A stretch of 46,752 nt of DNA from Ornithinibacillus scapharcae TW25 (lineage in GTDB: Bacteria > Bacillota > Bacilli > Bacillales > Amphibacillaceae): contig NZ_AEWH01000064.1 in the NCBI RefSeq assembly GCF_000190475.1, positions 1-46,752 of the forward strand. Reading direction: 5' to 3'. Numbering within the stretch: the first letter of the stretch is position 1; every line of letters starts with the position of its first letter. The notes beneath the pieces were generated by a model, which worked only from the letters and a program-made list of their open reading frames with translations, was not told where the DNA came from and searched no databases. A program made the position numbers and the translations under genes. Positions 16,846 to 26,175 of the stretch are shown here, in pieces.

Positions 16846-17901
16846 TTAATAGGCAATCATATCAGATAGTACATAATGATAGACTAATTGCTCGGTATTC
16901 ATTAAAGACTTTTCATGGGTACGTTCAAAAGCATGAGAAGAATCTATTCCAGGTCCAATTAATCCATGAACTATATCATGCCCAGACTTAATTGCAGCAG
17001 ATGCATCAGATCCATAGTATGGATAAATATCAAGCTTATAGCCTATATTGTTTTTCTCCGCTAGTTCCACTAGACGTTTACGTAATCCATAATGATATGG
17101 ACCACTAGCATCCTTGACACAAATGGATACGGTATATTCATCTGTTGACTGACCATCACCCATTGCGCCCATATCCACTGCTAAATATTCAACCGTTTCA
17201 GGTGTGATATTGGAGTTACCACCATAGCCAATTTCCTCGTTATTCGAGATTAAGAAATGTGTGGTATATGGTAGTGTAATATTCTCTTCTTTTATTCGTT
17301 TAATTAATTGAAGTAAGATAGCTACACTTGCTTTGTCATCTAAGTGACGAGATTTTATGAAGCCATTATCCGTCATTTGCACCCTTGCATCGAATGATAC
17401 AAAATCTCCCACTTCTATTCCAAGTGCTCTAACTTCCTCTGCATTATGGACTTCCGCATCTATACGAACCTCCATATTTTCTTGATTCCGTTCCGCTTTT
17501 CCAGCATCCTTATAAACATGAACAGAGGTTTGATGCATCAGGATAGTTCCCGTTATCACTTTCCCACTAGAGGTGTGAATTTCACAGTACTCTCCTTCTA
17601 TCGAGTTGTAACGAAATCCACCAATAAGATCCAATTTAAGTCTGCCATTGCTTTTGACTTCCTTAACCATTGCACCTAGTGTATCCACATGAGCTGTTAA
17701 CATTCTATGTTCATCATTGTTTTTGCCCGGTAAAGTAGCGATTAAACCACCTTTTCGGTTACGCTTCGCCTCCACATTCAATTTGTTTAAAAACTCTTCC
17801 GCAAATCGAATGACGTTAGCCGTAAAACCTGTAGGGCTTGGAATAGATACTAATTCCTTAATTAATTCTTTGGTTTCCTGTACATTTGGATATGTAGACA
17901 A
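16846..17901 (-). CDS. M42 family metallopeptidase (glutamyl/leucyl aminopeptidase type)
   Basis: This 351-residue cytosolic aminopeptidase carries all metal-site signatures of clan MH family M42: TAHVDTLGAMV (first metal His and Asp), SRHLDDKASVA (bridging Asp), SNNEEIGYGG (catalytic Glu pair), VDMGAMGDG and the C-terminal SSHAFERTHEKS with the last His. Relatives form large dodecameric peptide-trimming shells. The start is TTG at 17899-17901 with GAGAGGAG eight bases upstream. A rhodanese gene on the same strand ends about 54 bases before it; they may be co-transcribed. Confidence 0.9.
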   Translation of the reverse strand: MSTYPNVQETKELIKELVSIPSPTGFTANVIRFAEEFLNKLNVEAKRNRKGGLIATLPGKNNDEHRMLTAHVDTLGAMVKEVKSNGRLKLDLIGGFRYNSIEGEYCEIHTSSGKVITGTILMHQTSVHVYKDAGKAERNQENMEVRIDAEVHNAEEVRALGIEVGDFVSFDARVQMTDNGFIKSRHLDDKASVAILLQLIKRIKEENITLPYTTHFLISNNEEIGYGGNSNITPETVEYLAVDMGAMGDGQSTDEYTVSICVKDASGPYHYGLRKRLVELAEKNNIGYKLDIYPYYGSDASAAIKSGHDIVHGLIGPGIDSSHAFERTHEKSLMNTEQLVYHYVLSDMIAY

Positions 17902-17955
17902 ATAAAAGACTCCTCTCGTTATCTATTTTTTACAATTATTTCCCTCAAGATTGTT

Positions 17956-18264
17956 TTACTTATCTTCCACTTCGACATCATCTTCCCAAGCTAGCATTCC
18001 GCCAACCATGTTCGTCACATCGAAACCTTCGTCGATTAATAATTCACAAGCCATTGTACTTCTTCCACCAGACCGGCATACCATGTAGTAATGCTCATTC
18101 TTATCTAATTCGTCTAATCGATTTCCTAGCTCACCCAGTCGAATATGAAGCGCACCTGGTATTTTACCCTTCGCTACCTCATCGTCTTCTCGAACATCAA
18201 TTATATTCACATCTTCACCATTTTTTACTTTTTCAGCTAACTCTTTTGCCGTAATCTCTTTCAT
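17956..18264 (-). CDS. Single-domain rhodanese-like protein
   Basis: This small sulfurtransferase of about 102 residues has the rhodanese opening ITAKELAEKVKNGEDVNIIDVRE and the active-site loop VCRSGGRS with the persulfide-carrying Cys. The start is taken at the ATG 18262-18264 (MKEITA), because GGAGG lies eight bases before it; earlier in-frame ATGs overlap the ribosome site. Single-domain rhodaneses shuttle sulfur or detoxify; the specific partner cannot be told. Confidence 0.88.
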   Translation of the reverse strand: MKEITAKELAEKVKNGEDVNIIDVREDDEVAKGKIPGALHIRLGELGNRLDELDKNEHYYMVCRSGGRSTMACELLIDEGFDVTNMVGGMLAWEDDVEVEDK

Positions 18265-18349
18265 ATCCATTACCTCCATCAACTAATTATTACTATTATA
18301 AAGGAATAAAGCATGGATTAAAACATCCATGGCTATCTTACTGTTTTAG

Positions 18350-18620
18350 ACAGATCGTGTGAATAAGATTGTCGAAAATCATTCACAGGTGAAAAGCTTT
18401 ATTGTTTATGATCGTCCAAATGTCGGTGATAATTATACAAGGAAGATATTTAGACTATAACTGGTTATCTTCTATTTTTCCAACTAATGATGCAGCATTT
18501 TACTTCTGTAGGGCAAAAAGATTCATGCGAGCAGCATATCAATTACTAGTCCAATTTGGTGTGGATTCAGTGGATATTCATTATGAAATATTCGGACCTT
18601 CTGAGGATATTACAAATTAG
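18350..18620 (+). pseudogene. hmp: Remnant of a flavohemoprotein (hmp) C-terminus
   Basis: Two frames together resemble the NAD-binding C-terminus of flavohemoglobin, the nitric-oxide dioxygenase. Frame one (18350-18457) reads VENHSQVKSFIVYDRPNVGDN; frame two (from about 18441) reads GRYLDYNWLSSI, then FYFCRAKRFMRAAYQ and ends in VDIHYEIFGP. The family has YFCGPKPFM at that place, so the CGP motif has also decayed. The frames are offset by a frameshift, and the globin and FAD domains are absent. This is a 5'-truncated, frameshifted relic. It matters because the host may have lost, or moved, this nitric-oxide defence gene. Confidence 0.8.
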
Positions 18621-18625
18621 TAAAG

Positions 18626-18668
18626 AAGCCTATCTCAACAGCTAATAACCTTAAGAGATAGACTTCTC
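18626..18668. terminator. Terminator hairpin between the hmp relic and the TPR protein gene
   Basis: GAAGCCTATCTC pairs with GAGATAGACTTC with a single mismatch and an 18-nt loop. It lies downstream of the minus-strand ECF operon and after the hmp relic on the plus strand. Confidence 0.6.
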
Positions 18669-18685
18669 TTCTCTAGTGTAACAAA

Positions 18686-20947
18686 CTAATTTACTTCATT
18701 AATTGCTTTCAGTAACTCTTTCAAACTGCTCTTATTTGTTGTGTTTATCCACTTATCTAGTTTTTCTATCTCACCATTGAAGTACAAATTGAGAACTTCT
18801 TTTAATTCAACTTCGTAACTTTCAAATTGATCACTTTCTGATATTGTGGATTTCACTAACTGTAACCAATCTGTTCCACTTCCCGTCCCATAGGAATGAA
18901 ACGGATATTCTATCGCAATCTCTAACACGCTTTCTGAAAGTCCATTTCTATACATTTCATTTGCAATCCAAAGTCCAACAAAGCGATGACTGCCATCTAT
19001 GCGCATAGCCTCTCTAAACTGACTATCGGCTTTATCATGTTTTCCTTGTTTCATCAATGCACTTGCATAAATAGATTGTAAATACTCACCAAGTACATTT
19101 TCCTCTGCTAAATACCGTTCGAACCATATATTAAATTCATCCCATTGTTGCTGTTCATAATAATACATGATTAACTGAGAAATATTCTCTGAAGATGGTA
19201 ACTTTTGTGCCAGTTCTTCCATATACGGAACTACCCGTTCATCTGTGCCAGTATATTCCTTATCCTCTACACCAATTAGTCTTATAATCATCCGTAAGCT
19301 GTGCAAATCGTTATGGTTACTCGCATAGCTTTCTTTATATTGTTTTAGTGCTTCTTGTATTTGATTATTAAGTAATAATTCATCCGCTTCCGTTAGTTTT
19401 CGGTGTTTTAAATAAAAGAAAGGAATATTTTTGGTTACCTCATCATCTAAACGATAGCCGTCACTTCTTGTAATAAGGTTATCATCCTGATCATAGGCAA
19501 AAACTTTCCAAAAGAAGCGATTGTCTGGATTAGCATAAGCTAATAGTGAATTCGGATCAACATTATCTTCATTCGTATAAATAATGGAACTTGGTAGGTT
19601 ATAAATCTCTTCAACTGGTATATTCACTTCGGTACCTTCCACTTTTCTTATTACGTCAGAACCAATCGATCCATTATCAATCTCATAACCAAACCCTATT
19701 TTATAATAAGCTGCGCCTTCTACCTTTTCCCATTCAAAATGAACAACATCATCCTCTATTACTTCTTGATTAACAGGAGATTTTACTTCCAACAATTTTT
19801 GTAGAGTGATATTGTACGTAATATCTTCACCTGGATTAATCTCTAACCATTCATCCATTTCAACTGGCCAATTCCATCCGCTAATTTGACCGAATTGAAA
19901 TCCTAGTGTTATTTGATAATTATTCGGTAGTACGCCAGTAAATTCAAAACGTCCTTCTGCATCGGTTATGACTTGATAAACTTCTTCTGGCAAAACACTA
20001 CTCGAAACCTTACTGTCGTCACGTAGGAATACACCAACATTTCTAACCGGTGTGCCATCACTTCGCATAATCTGACCTGAAACAGTTGAGAGCTTAACTG
20101 CATTATTTTTTTTCTTTATAGAAAGTAATGTGCTTTCTAAGGATTTTAACTGGCGATAAAACACTTGATTATTCATATCATCTGGAACATAAGATTCATC
20201 ATTCTTTTTCCATTTTCTTTGCTCTTGTTCAAATTGTTCCTCATATTTTTTTATTTGCTGTTTTACTTGCACTATAGCATCTTCTACATTACCTTCTTGA
20301 AGAATTATTTCAGTTTGGATCTGAGCAATTTGTGCCAGCAAGTCGTATTGTTCTGGGTTTATCATTACGATTAAGTCATCCAGTAATTGTTTTGCTTTAT
20401 CGTTAAGTCCCTGTCTTTTTACTAATCGTACTCGTTCAATTAAGAGCTCATTTCTTTCATATTCATGGACTGACGATAGTCGCTCGGCAGAATTTACCAG
20501 TACTTCTTCCGCTTTTTCATTGTTACCTTCCTGTTCATAATAAACAGACAAAGTTTTAGCTGCTGAAGCTAAATATCCATTTGCAGGACCTTCTTCAACA
20601 TATTCTTTCATAAAAGGTAGCTTGTCTTCCCATGTAAATTCTATATTACCATCCTCTATATCACTCCAATGCGTGAAAGATGGACTTATATAGATATCAA
20701 ATCTATCCAATAATTCCGGTTCAATCATATACTTCTGAATTAGTTCCCATTTTTTTGTATCTAAAGATGTGTTTTGAATTTGCTCAATTACCTCTTCTTT
20801 CGCCTCTATTTTCCCAGCAATTATCTTCTTTTCGGTAAGATAGATAGAAACATTTGGGAATATTACGAAGCTAAGTAGTGGAATGAGAAATAGGATGCCA
20901 ACTATTATGAACACTAAATGTTTCACCTTTAGTTTAATTCTCATCAT
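18686..20947 (-). CDS. Membrane-anchored TPR protein with carboxypeptidase-regulatory-like domain
   Basis: This is a roughly 753-residue protein with one N-terminal membrane segment (HLVFIIVGILFLIPLLSFVIF), so most of it is probably extracytoplasmic. Next come TPR-like helices (about 110-270: YEQEGNNEKAEEVLVNSAERL and similar), a carboxypeptidase-regulatory-like beta-sandwich (about 300-385: VSGQIMRSDGTPVRNVGVFLRDD through DAEGRFEFTGVLPNNYQITLGF), a second beta domain (about 390-510) and C-terminal TPRs (about 530-700). It is the last gene of an ECF operon and overlaps the putative anti-sigma gene (GGATGATGAG, start at 20947 or 20944). I infer a surface sensor or effector; I know no named homologue. 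Confidence 0.75.
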   Translation of the reverse strand: MMRIKLKVKHLVFIIVGILFLIPLLSFVIFPNVSIYLTEKKIIAGKIEAKEEVIEQIQNTSLDTKKWELIQKYMIEPELLDRFDIYISPSFTHWSDIEDGNIEFTWEDKLPFMKEYVEEGPANGYLASAAKTLSVYYEQEGNNEKAEEVLVNSAERLSSVHEYERNELLIERVRLVKRQGLNDKAKQLLDDLIVMINPEQYDLLAQIAQIQTEIILQEGNVEDAIVQVKQQIKKYEEQFEQEQRKWKKNDESYVPDDMNNQVFYRQLKSLESTLLSIKKKNNAVKLSTVSGQIMRSDGTPVRNVGVFLRDDSKVSSSVLPEEVYQVITDAEGRFEFTGVLPNNYQITLGFQFGQISGWNWPVEMDEWLEINPGEDITYNITLQKLLEVKSPVNQEVIEDDVVHFEWEKVEGAAYYKIGFGYEIDNGSIGSDVIRKVEGTEVNIPVEEIYNLPSSIIYTNEDNVDPNSLLAYANPDNRFFWKVFAYDQDDNLITRSDGYRLDDEVTKNIPFFYLKHRKLTEADELLLNNQIQEALKQYKESYASNHNDLHSLRMIIRLIGVEDKEYTGTDERVVPYMEELAQKLPSSENISQLIMYYYEQQQWDEFNIWFERYLAEENVLGEYLQSIYASALMKQGKHDKADSQFREAMRIDGSHRFVGLWIANEMYRNGLSESVLEIAIEYPFHSYGTGSGTDWLQLVKSTISESDQFESYEVELKEVLNLYFNGEIEKLDKWINTTNKSSLKELLKAINEVN

Positions 20948-21263
20948 CCTGTAGCACCCTTTCAATGTCATTCTTCCAGTAATAATTATCAGCTACTACG
21001 ACTAATACACTAACGGCATCATCTTTAAGATTACTTTCATTAGTCGGTTTCATTTCCATATAACCTATCCCCATAATCAATAGTACAAAAAAGGCACTAA
21101 CAGGGACTAGAGGAATTGTAACTTCCGTATTCCAGAGTTTTTGAAGCTTAGCTTTCCAGCTTAATGGGTACAATCTATTTATTACTGCATCTTTCTTAGA
21201 AAATTGAAATTGCTCCAATTCTTTATCGAGTTGGCTTTTTATATCTTTTCTCGTATTCTTCAT
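20934..21263 (-). CDS. Putative anti-sigma factor, single membrane segment
   Basis: This 109-residue protein has about 45 cytoplasmic residues, one membrane segment (IPLVPVSAFFVLLIMGIGYM) and about 40 residues outside. It overlaps the end of the sigma gene by 41 bases and the start of the TPR gene by 11-14 bases, so all three are translationally linked. It has its own ribosome site (AGAGGAG before the ATG). Position and topology fit an anti-sigma factor, but no zinc-binding HxxxCxxC motif is present, so the call rests on context. Confidence 0.6.
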   Translation of the reverse strand: MKNTRKDIKSQLDKELEQFQFSKKDAVINRLYPLSWKAKLQKLWNTEVTIPLVPVSAFFVLLIMGIGYMEMKPTNESNLKDDAVSVLVVVADNYYWKNDIERVLQDDEN

Positions 21264-21801
21264 GAAGCTCCTCTCCCTTCATTAGATTGTTTTTCAAATT
21301 CAATCGTGCTCTTTTAAGTCTAGACTTGATTGTACTTTCTTTCTCTTTTATTACCTCAGATATCTCGCTTATCTTCATTTCATTAAAGTAATACAGTGTA
21401 ATAACCTCTCGATATTTATAATCTAACTCTTGTATAGCTTCACTCAAGCTCTCATTCCGAATAGCTTCCATTAATTCTGTCTCAGCAGATTGTGATGAAT
21501 CTTCTTCTAGTATCTGATCATTATCAAATGAAAGTAATATATTTTTCCAACTCCACTTTCTCATCCTAGACCGACAACAGTTCATAACAATAGACGTGAG
21601 CCAGCTTTTTAACTTCGTTGGGTCTTGTAACTGTGAAATCTTACCGATAGCAATCACAAATGTATCTTGTACCACTTCTTCGGCAGTTTGATAGTCTTTT
21701 ACCAACAGGTATGCTGTTCGGATCAGATAATTTCCATATATATCTATTAATTCCATGATTGCATCTTCTTGTTTATCTATTAATCTATCTGCTAGTTGCA
21801 A
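21223..21801 (-). CDS. ECF sigma factor (sigma-70 family)
   Basis: This 192-residue protein has sigma region 2 (AYLLVKDYQTAEEVVQDTFVIAIGKI ... KSWLTSIVMNCCRSRMRKW) and region 4 (YREVITLYYFNEMKISEISEVIKEKESTIKSRLKRAR). It is the first gene of a three-gene operon with a membrane protein and a TPR surface protein. The start is TTG at 21799-21801 with GGGGGAG five bases upstream. A candidate ECF promoter lies just upstream, so autoregulation is likely. Confidence 0.9.
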   Translation of the reverse strand: MQLADRLIDKQEDAIMELIDIYGNYLIRTAYLLVKDYQTAEEVVQDTFVIAIGKISQLQDPTKLKSWLTSIVMNCCRSRMRKWSWKNILLSFDNDQILEEDSSQSAETELMEAIRNESLSEAIQELDYKYREVITLYYFNEMKISEISEVIKEKESTIKSRLKRARLNLKNNLMKGEELHEEYEKRYKKPTR

Positions 21802-21826
21802 GCCGGCTCCCCCTTTCCATATCTTA

Positions 21827-21854
21827 GATGCAATCTAAACAAAATAAGTTGCAT
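21827..21854 (-). promoter_or_regulatory. Candidate autoregulated ECF promoter, with dyad
   Basis: On the minus strand TGCAAC, a 17-bp spacer and CATC resemble an ECF -35/-10 pair (TGAAAC/CGTC type). The same bases form a dyad, ATGCAA...TTGCAT, spanning the promoter. Confidence 0.45.
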
Positions 21855-21899
21855 TTTTATTCCATTTTCAGATGAAATCAGATGGTATCCTCATAAAAA

Positions 21900-21952
21900 A
21901 ATAAGATTAGTGGATAAAGTGTTCCATTGATACTGTATCCACTAATCTTATT
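21900..21952 (-). terminator. Terminator of the coiled-coil gene
   Basis: A perfect 17-bp stem (21900-21916 with 21936-21952) with a 19-nt loop is followed by TTTTTTTA on the minus strand. Confidence 0.85.
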
Positions 21953-22080
21953 ATAAATTTTAGTGTAAATGCCGCAAAAAGTTTTTCGTTCTATGCTAAG
22001 CCCTTCATACTGGGAGTTTGTCTTCCATATCTGGCTAGAGTAAATTAGTCAATATAACTCATTTTTACCCGTTTGTACTA

Positions 22081-23019
22081 TTAAAGAGTTTCCAGTAAAT
22101 TTTCTCTTTCTTTCCCAAGCTCAATAATTTTATTTTGCAAATTCGATTGTTCTGCTTTAAGCTTCGTTAAAATATCCCATACTTGTGAAAGTTGTTCTTC
22201 TACCTGATTCATCGAATTATTTATTCGTCCCTGAACCATCCAGTCTACAATAATTCCATCGAAGAAAAAGTCAGCAAACTTAAGCAGCCCAGACATGTCC
22301 ATATCAACTTGTATCATTTCATTGATATCTAATAGTTCCTTTTGGAAGCTTCTCATCCGCTGTTGTGCAATATGAATATAATTCGATGCATCATCCATCT
22401 TACTATGCTTGATTGCACTAGATAGCATTCCACCACCAAACATATCCAACGTACCCCAATTGGAAGCCGAGTTTAATGACTCTTTAGCATTCTCTAATGC
22501 TCTTTTTGCACCGTCTCCTGCTGTAATTGCTTCCTCAATTTCTTTTAAATATGCTTTCGCTTCTCCCTCTTGTTCACTTAACTCATACATTCTATTCGCA
22601 TACGGAGAATCACTATTCTTTATCCACTGTTCCTTTGTAGCTAATAAATCTTTATAAGCTTGTTCACTTCCACTTAACTTTTCAAGTTGATAAGTTAAAT
22701 CCTTTATAGAAGATGTGATCTCTTTCCTAGTTTTCTCCGCTTCTTCTAGTTGTAATTGTACAGCTAACACTTCTTGCTTTTCTTTATCAAGCTTCTCGTA
22801 TTTAGTACCAGTGATTGTAGAAAAGAAATTGGTAATACTAAAGCCCTCTAGCTTTTTGACATCCCCCTTTTCATCCTCAAGCTGAGAACGTAATTGGTGT
22901 ATCGTATTTTCCATCCCTAAAAGCTCTGCTTCAAAATCCTCAAGCTGTAAGTTTATCTTATATTTTCTATGTAAATCAGCTTTCATCTTCACAATTTGGT
23001 CGTTAATTTCTTGAAACAT
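22081..23019 (-). CDS. Coiled-coil protein of unknown function
   Basis: This roughly 312-residue protein has no signal peptide or membrane segment. It has two long coiled coils (about 5-130 and 240-312) separated by a globular, Gly-rich middle (NWGTLDMFGGGMLSSAIKHSKMDDASNYI). I do not recognise it beyond similarity in style to cytosolic scaffold proteins. GAGGGGG lies 11 bases before the chosen ATG (23017-23019); a TTG three bases earlier is equally possible. It follows aroD on the same strand after about 70 bases and may be co-transcribed with metG-aroD. A hairpin terminator closes the unit. Confidence 0.65.
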   Translation of the reverse strand: MFQEINDQIVKMKADLHRKYKINLQLEDFEAELLGMENTIHQLRSQLEDEKGDVKKLEGFSITNFFSTITGTKYEKLDKEKQEVLAVQLQLEEAEKTRKEITSSIKDLTYQLEKLSGSEQAYKDLLATKEQWIKNSDSPYANRMYELSEQEGEAKAYLKEIEEAITAGDGAKRALENAKESLNSASNWGTLDMFGGGMLSSAIKHSKMDDASNYIHIAQQRMRSFQKELLDINEMIQVDMDMSGLLKFADFFFDGIIVDWMVQGRINNSMNQVEEQLSQVWDILTKLKAEQSNLQNKIIELGKERENLLETL

Positions 23020-23088
23020 CAAATCTAAATCCCCCTCAGTTCTCTTTATCTTACATACGTTTTCATCAGTAAAAGGTTTCAAAACACG

Positions 23089-23862
23089 TTAGTTTGGTTC
23101 ATCTTTATCGTGATGAAATATTTCTAAAACACTTCGTAACGGAGAGACAGGAATCTGTCCTGGCGCAGATTCCCGTCCCCCTGAAGCAAATGTTGCTGCA
23201 GATCCAAAAACTTCCCCAACCAAGCGGCTTACTAAACCTTCCTCACCCATCGATATTGTAACAAAGGGTCGATCGGCATATTTCGTTCTCATTGTGTTTG
23301 TTGCATCCAAAAGCGCGATCACATCCTGTGTATCTTTAGGCATAACAGCGAGTTTCGGTATATCTGCTCCAAGCTCCTGCATTTTCTGCAAGCGACTTAT
23401 CATTTCATCTTTAGTTGGTGTTGCTTGGAAATCATGATTAGAGATAACAGTAAAAACACCTTTTTGTGTTGCCAAAGCGACTAGTTGATTAACGATAATA
23501 TCTCCTGAAAACAACTCAATATCTACTAGATCAATTAACTTAGTTTGAATTGCCCTTGTAAGTAATGCTTGATAGTAATCCCCTGATATTTCTATTTGAC
23601 CACCTTCACGGTAACTTCGAAACGTAAAAAGTAGTGGAACATTTGCAAGCTTCTCTCTTATCCTCATTAGTAATAACTCAACAGTATGGATATCCCTTAC
23701 ATCCTCAAAAAAATCAACACGCCACTCCATTATATCTGGTTTTAATGGAAGTACACTTTCTATTCCTTCGATTATCTCTTGCTTTGTCCTTCCAACAATC
23801 GGTACAATAATCTTTGGTATACCTTCACCAATTTGTACATCTCGAACTTTCACTATTCTCAT
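23089..23862 (-). CDS. aroD: 3-dehydroquinate dehydratase, type I
   Basis: Converts 3-dehydroquinate to 3-dehydroshikimate in the shikimate pathway for aromatic amino acids. The 257-residue protein has the type I features: VDIELF, the catalytic His in VISNHDFQATP, and the Schiff-base Lys in DIPKLAVMPKD. The C-terminal SMGEEGLVSRLVGEVFGSAATFASGG loop is also typical. AAAGGGG precedes the ATG. It lies 74 bases downstream of metG and could be read from the T-box-controlled promoter. Confidence 0.93.
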   Translation of the reverse strand: MRIVKVRDVQIGEGIPKIIVPIVGRTKQEIIEGIESVLPLKPDIMEWRVDFFEDVRDIHTVELLLMRIREKLANVPLLFTFRSYREGGQIEISGDYYQALLTRAIQTKLIDLVDIELFSGDIIVNQLVALATQKGVFTVISNHDFQATPTKDEMISRLQKMQELGADIPKLAVMPKDTQDVIALLDATNTMRTKYADRPFVTISMGEEGLVSRLVGEVFGSAATFASGGRESAPGQIPVSPLRSVLEIFHHDKDEPN

Positions 23863-23936
23863 TTATCTACTTACCCCTTTAACCTTTTTCATTATCTTTA
23901 TACTAACACTCAGATGTTCAGATTGTCCCAAGGAAA

Positions 23937-25577
23937 TTATCCTTCTTTCGTTCTTTCCTTCAGTAATTGAACTTCTTCCTTAACCCGTTCTAAATCAATT
24001 CGTTCAAATAGAACATTTACTTTTTCTAATGGCACATTGCTAATTTCTATCTCTTCCCATTTTAATGATTCTATTCCTAGCATTGTTTGAACAGCGTCAC
24101 TAGAGAAAGGTAGGAATGGGTGTAGCAACTGTGATAGATTTGCAAGGATATAGACGCAATTAGCTATCGTTTCCGCACAATCCGTTACATTATCTTTAAT
24201 TTGAATCCAAGGCTTTCGGTCATCAAAATATTTATTAGACTCACGAACAAAAGAGAAGACTTCTTCCAAAGCTTTTTTGAATTGCGCATTCGTGATTAAC
24301 CTTCCAACTTCATCATACAACCTAATTACCTTTTCTTTTAATTTCTTATTAATAACTGCACTTGGTGTAATTCCGTCGAATGACTTTTCAACAAACTTTA
24401 AAGTCCGATTTACAAAATTCCCGTACGCTCCAAGTAGTTCACTATTATGGCTATAAACGAATTCACGCCAGGAAAAGTCTGAATCTCTTTTTTCAGGAGC
24501 ATTAGCTAATAAAAAATAGCGTATAGAGTCTGGATGATAATGATCTAGTATCTCCGGAACCCAAATTGCCCAGTTTCTGCTGGTGGAAAGCTTCTTTTGC
24601 TCGATCGTTAAAAATTCATTGGAAACGATGTGTGTTGGAAGTGGATCCTTTTTCACACTCCTTAATATGGCTGGCCAAATAATAGAGTGAAATGGAACAT
24701 TATCTTTTCCATGCACATAATAGGCAATCGTATTTGCATTCCAAAACTGCGATTCATCCTCAGCATGTTCCAATGCCCACTTTTTACTAGCAGCGTAATA
24801 ACCCGTGACCGCTTCTATCCAAACATATATTTTCTTATCTTCGTAACCTTTTACAGGAACGGGAACACCATTTGGTAAATCCCTAGTAACGGCGCGGTCA
24901 ACTAACCCTTCCCGTAAATACCGTTCTGAAAGATGGATAGCATTTTCTCTCCATCTTCCTTGTTCTTTCGCAAGAGAAACATACTCCTCCAAATTTTTTT
25001 GTAAAGAACTTAATTTAAAATAATAATGCTCGGTCGTCTTAATAACTGGTTCATCGCCACAAGTTTTACAAGTCTTTGAGATGAGTTCAATTGGATTTAA
25101 TAACTATGAACAATAATCACATTGGTCTCCCCTAGCTTGTGATCTGCAATGTGGACATATTCCTTCCACAAACCGATCTGGCGGAAACTGTTTACAGGTG
25201 TTACAGTAGCATTGCTCCTCTTCTTTAAGATAGAGGTTCCCCGTTTTTAATAACTCTAAAAAAACTTCCTGAACTACTTCATGATGTAATGTTGTGTCAG
25301 TTCTCGTATAGCAGTCATAAGTAAAACCTAGCCTTTTAAAGCATTGTTCAAACTCCTGATGGTATTTATCAGCTATATCTTTTGGAGTAACTCCTTCTTG
25401 CTTAGCCTTGATTGCAATTGGAGTCCCATTACAATCACTTCCTGAAACGTAAAGTACCTTTTCCCCCTTTAAACGAAAATATCTTGCCAATACATCACCA
25501 GGTAATAGACTAGATAAATGTCCTATGTGCAATGAACCATTTGCGTATGGCCAAGCACCACCAATGAAAATACTCAA
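23937..25577 (-). pseudogene. metG: Methionyl-tRNA synthetase (MetRS2-like), interrupted by an in-frame amber codon
   Basis: Charges tRNA-Met with methionine. The sequence is collinear with a 546-residue MetRS lacking the C-terminal tRNA-binding domain: [18 protein letters not shown] (HIGH box), a zinc knuckle region with several CxxC pairs, and KKLSTSRNWAIW in place of KMSKS, which marks the second MetRS type known from B. cereus/anthracis that can confer resistance to MetRS inhibitors. A TAG at 25104-25106 splits it after codon 157; both sides stay in the same frame, and where homologues usually have GKLLDP the sequence is S-stop-LLNP, consistent with one AAG-to-TAG change. Start is TTG 25575-25577 after GGAGGAG. 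Without readthrough the product would be inactive. A Met T-box precedes it. Confidence 0.85.
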
Positions 25578-25604
25578 CTCAAACTCCTCCTTTATTATTG
25601 AAAT

Positions 25605-25903
25605 AAAAAATCCCTCGCCCCTAGACTAAAAAGTCTAAGGACGAGGGATTAACTCGTGATACCACCTTAATTCACTAATAACTCACATTATTAGCCTCAA
25701 TAAGTACGGAGTGATCATTCACTCTTATACTCTGACGTTGGTAACGAATGTCAAATCTCGGCAAAGCCTAATCTATATGATGTCGACTTTGCAGCTCCAA
25801 GGCCATTTTCAATCAATGCTCTTCTGCTTCTTTTCAGCTACCGAAGCTCTCTGGGAGAATCACAATTGATTTACTTTCCTTTTCATCGCTATTTAAAAGT
25901 ATT
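25605..25903 (-). promoter_or_regulatory. T-box riboswitch, methionine-specific
   Basis: The leader RNA carries the T-box core AAGGTGGTATCACGAG (complement of 25653-25668) followed by a terminator. The Stem I specifier region reads GAAA-AUG-GCC, the AUG being the complement of 25804-25806, so it senses uncharged tRNA-Met and matches the metG gene behind it. Under methionine starvation the antiterminator forms and metG (and perhaps aroD) is expressed. Confidence 0.92.
25609..25650 (-). terminator. T-box attenuator terminator
   Basis: ATCCCTCGTCCTTAGAC and GTCTAGGGGCGAGGGAT form a long stem with a TTTTTT tail on the minus strand, mutually exclusive with the T-box antiterminator. Confidence 0.9.
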
Positions 25904-25909
25904 TTTACT

Positions 25910-25937
25910 ATTATGCCATATAATCTTTCTAATGCAA
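25910..25937 (-). promoter_or_regulatory. Promoter of the T-box metG transcript
   Basis: The minus strand shows TTGCAT (25932-25937), a 16-bp spacer and CATAAT (25910-25915). Confidence 0.5.
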
Positions 25938-26175
25938 AGTCGATTTTATTCCTCCCTGGGAGTTTTTCTCAGTTACTTTCAACATTTTACGTCTTAATTT
26001 ATCATCATAGTAACAATCATTCCTATAGGGTTACTTATTTTTTATCGCAATTATATTGTTTTTTGTAATTTTACTGATTTGATTGTATTATATCGTTAAT
26101 TTTAATTGATACGGGAGCGGATTATATCATTCAAATCAATGTAAGATATTCAAAAAATAAATATCTTAAAGAATT

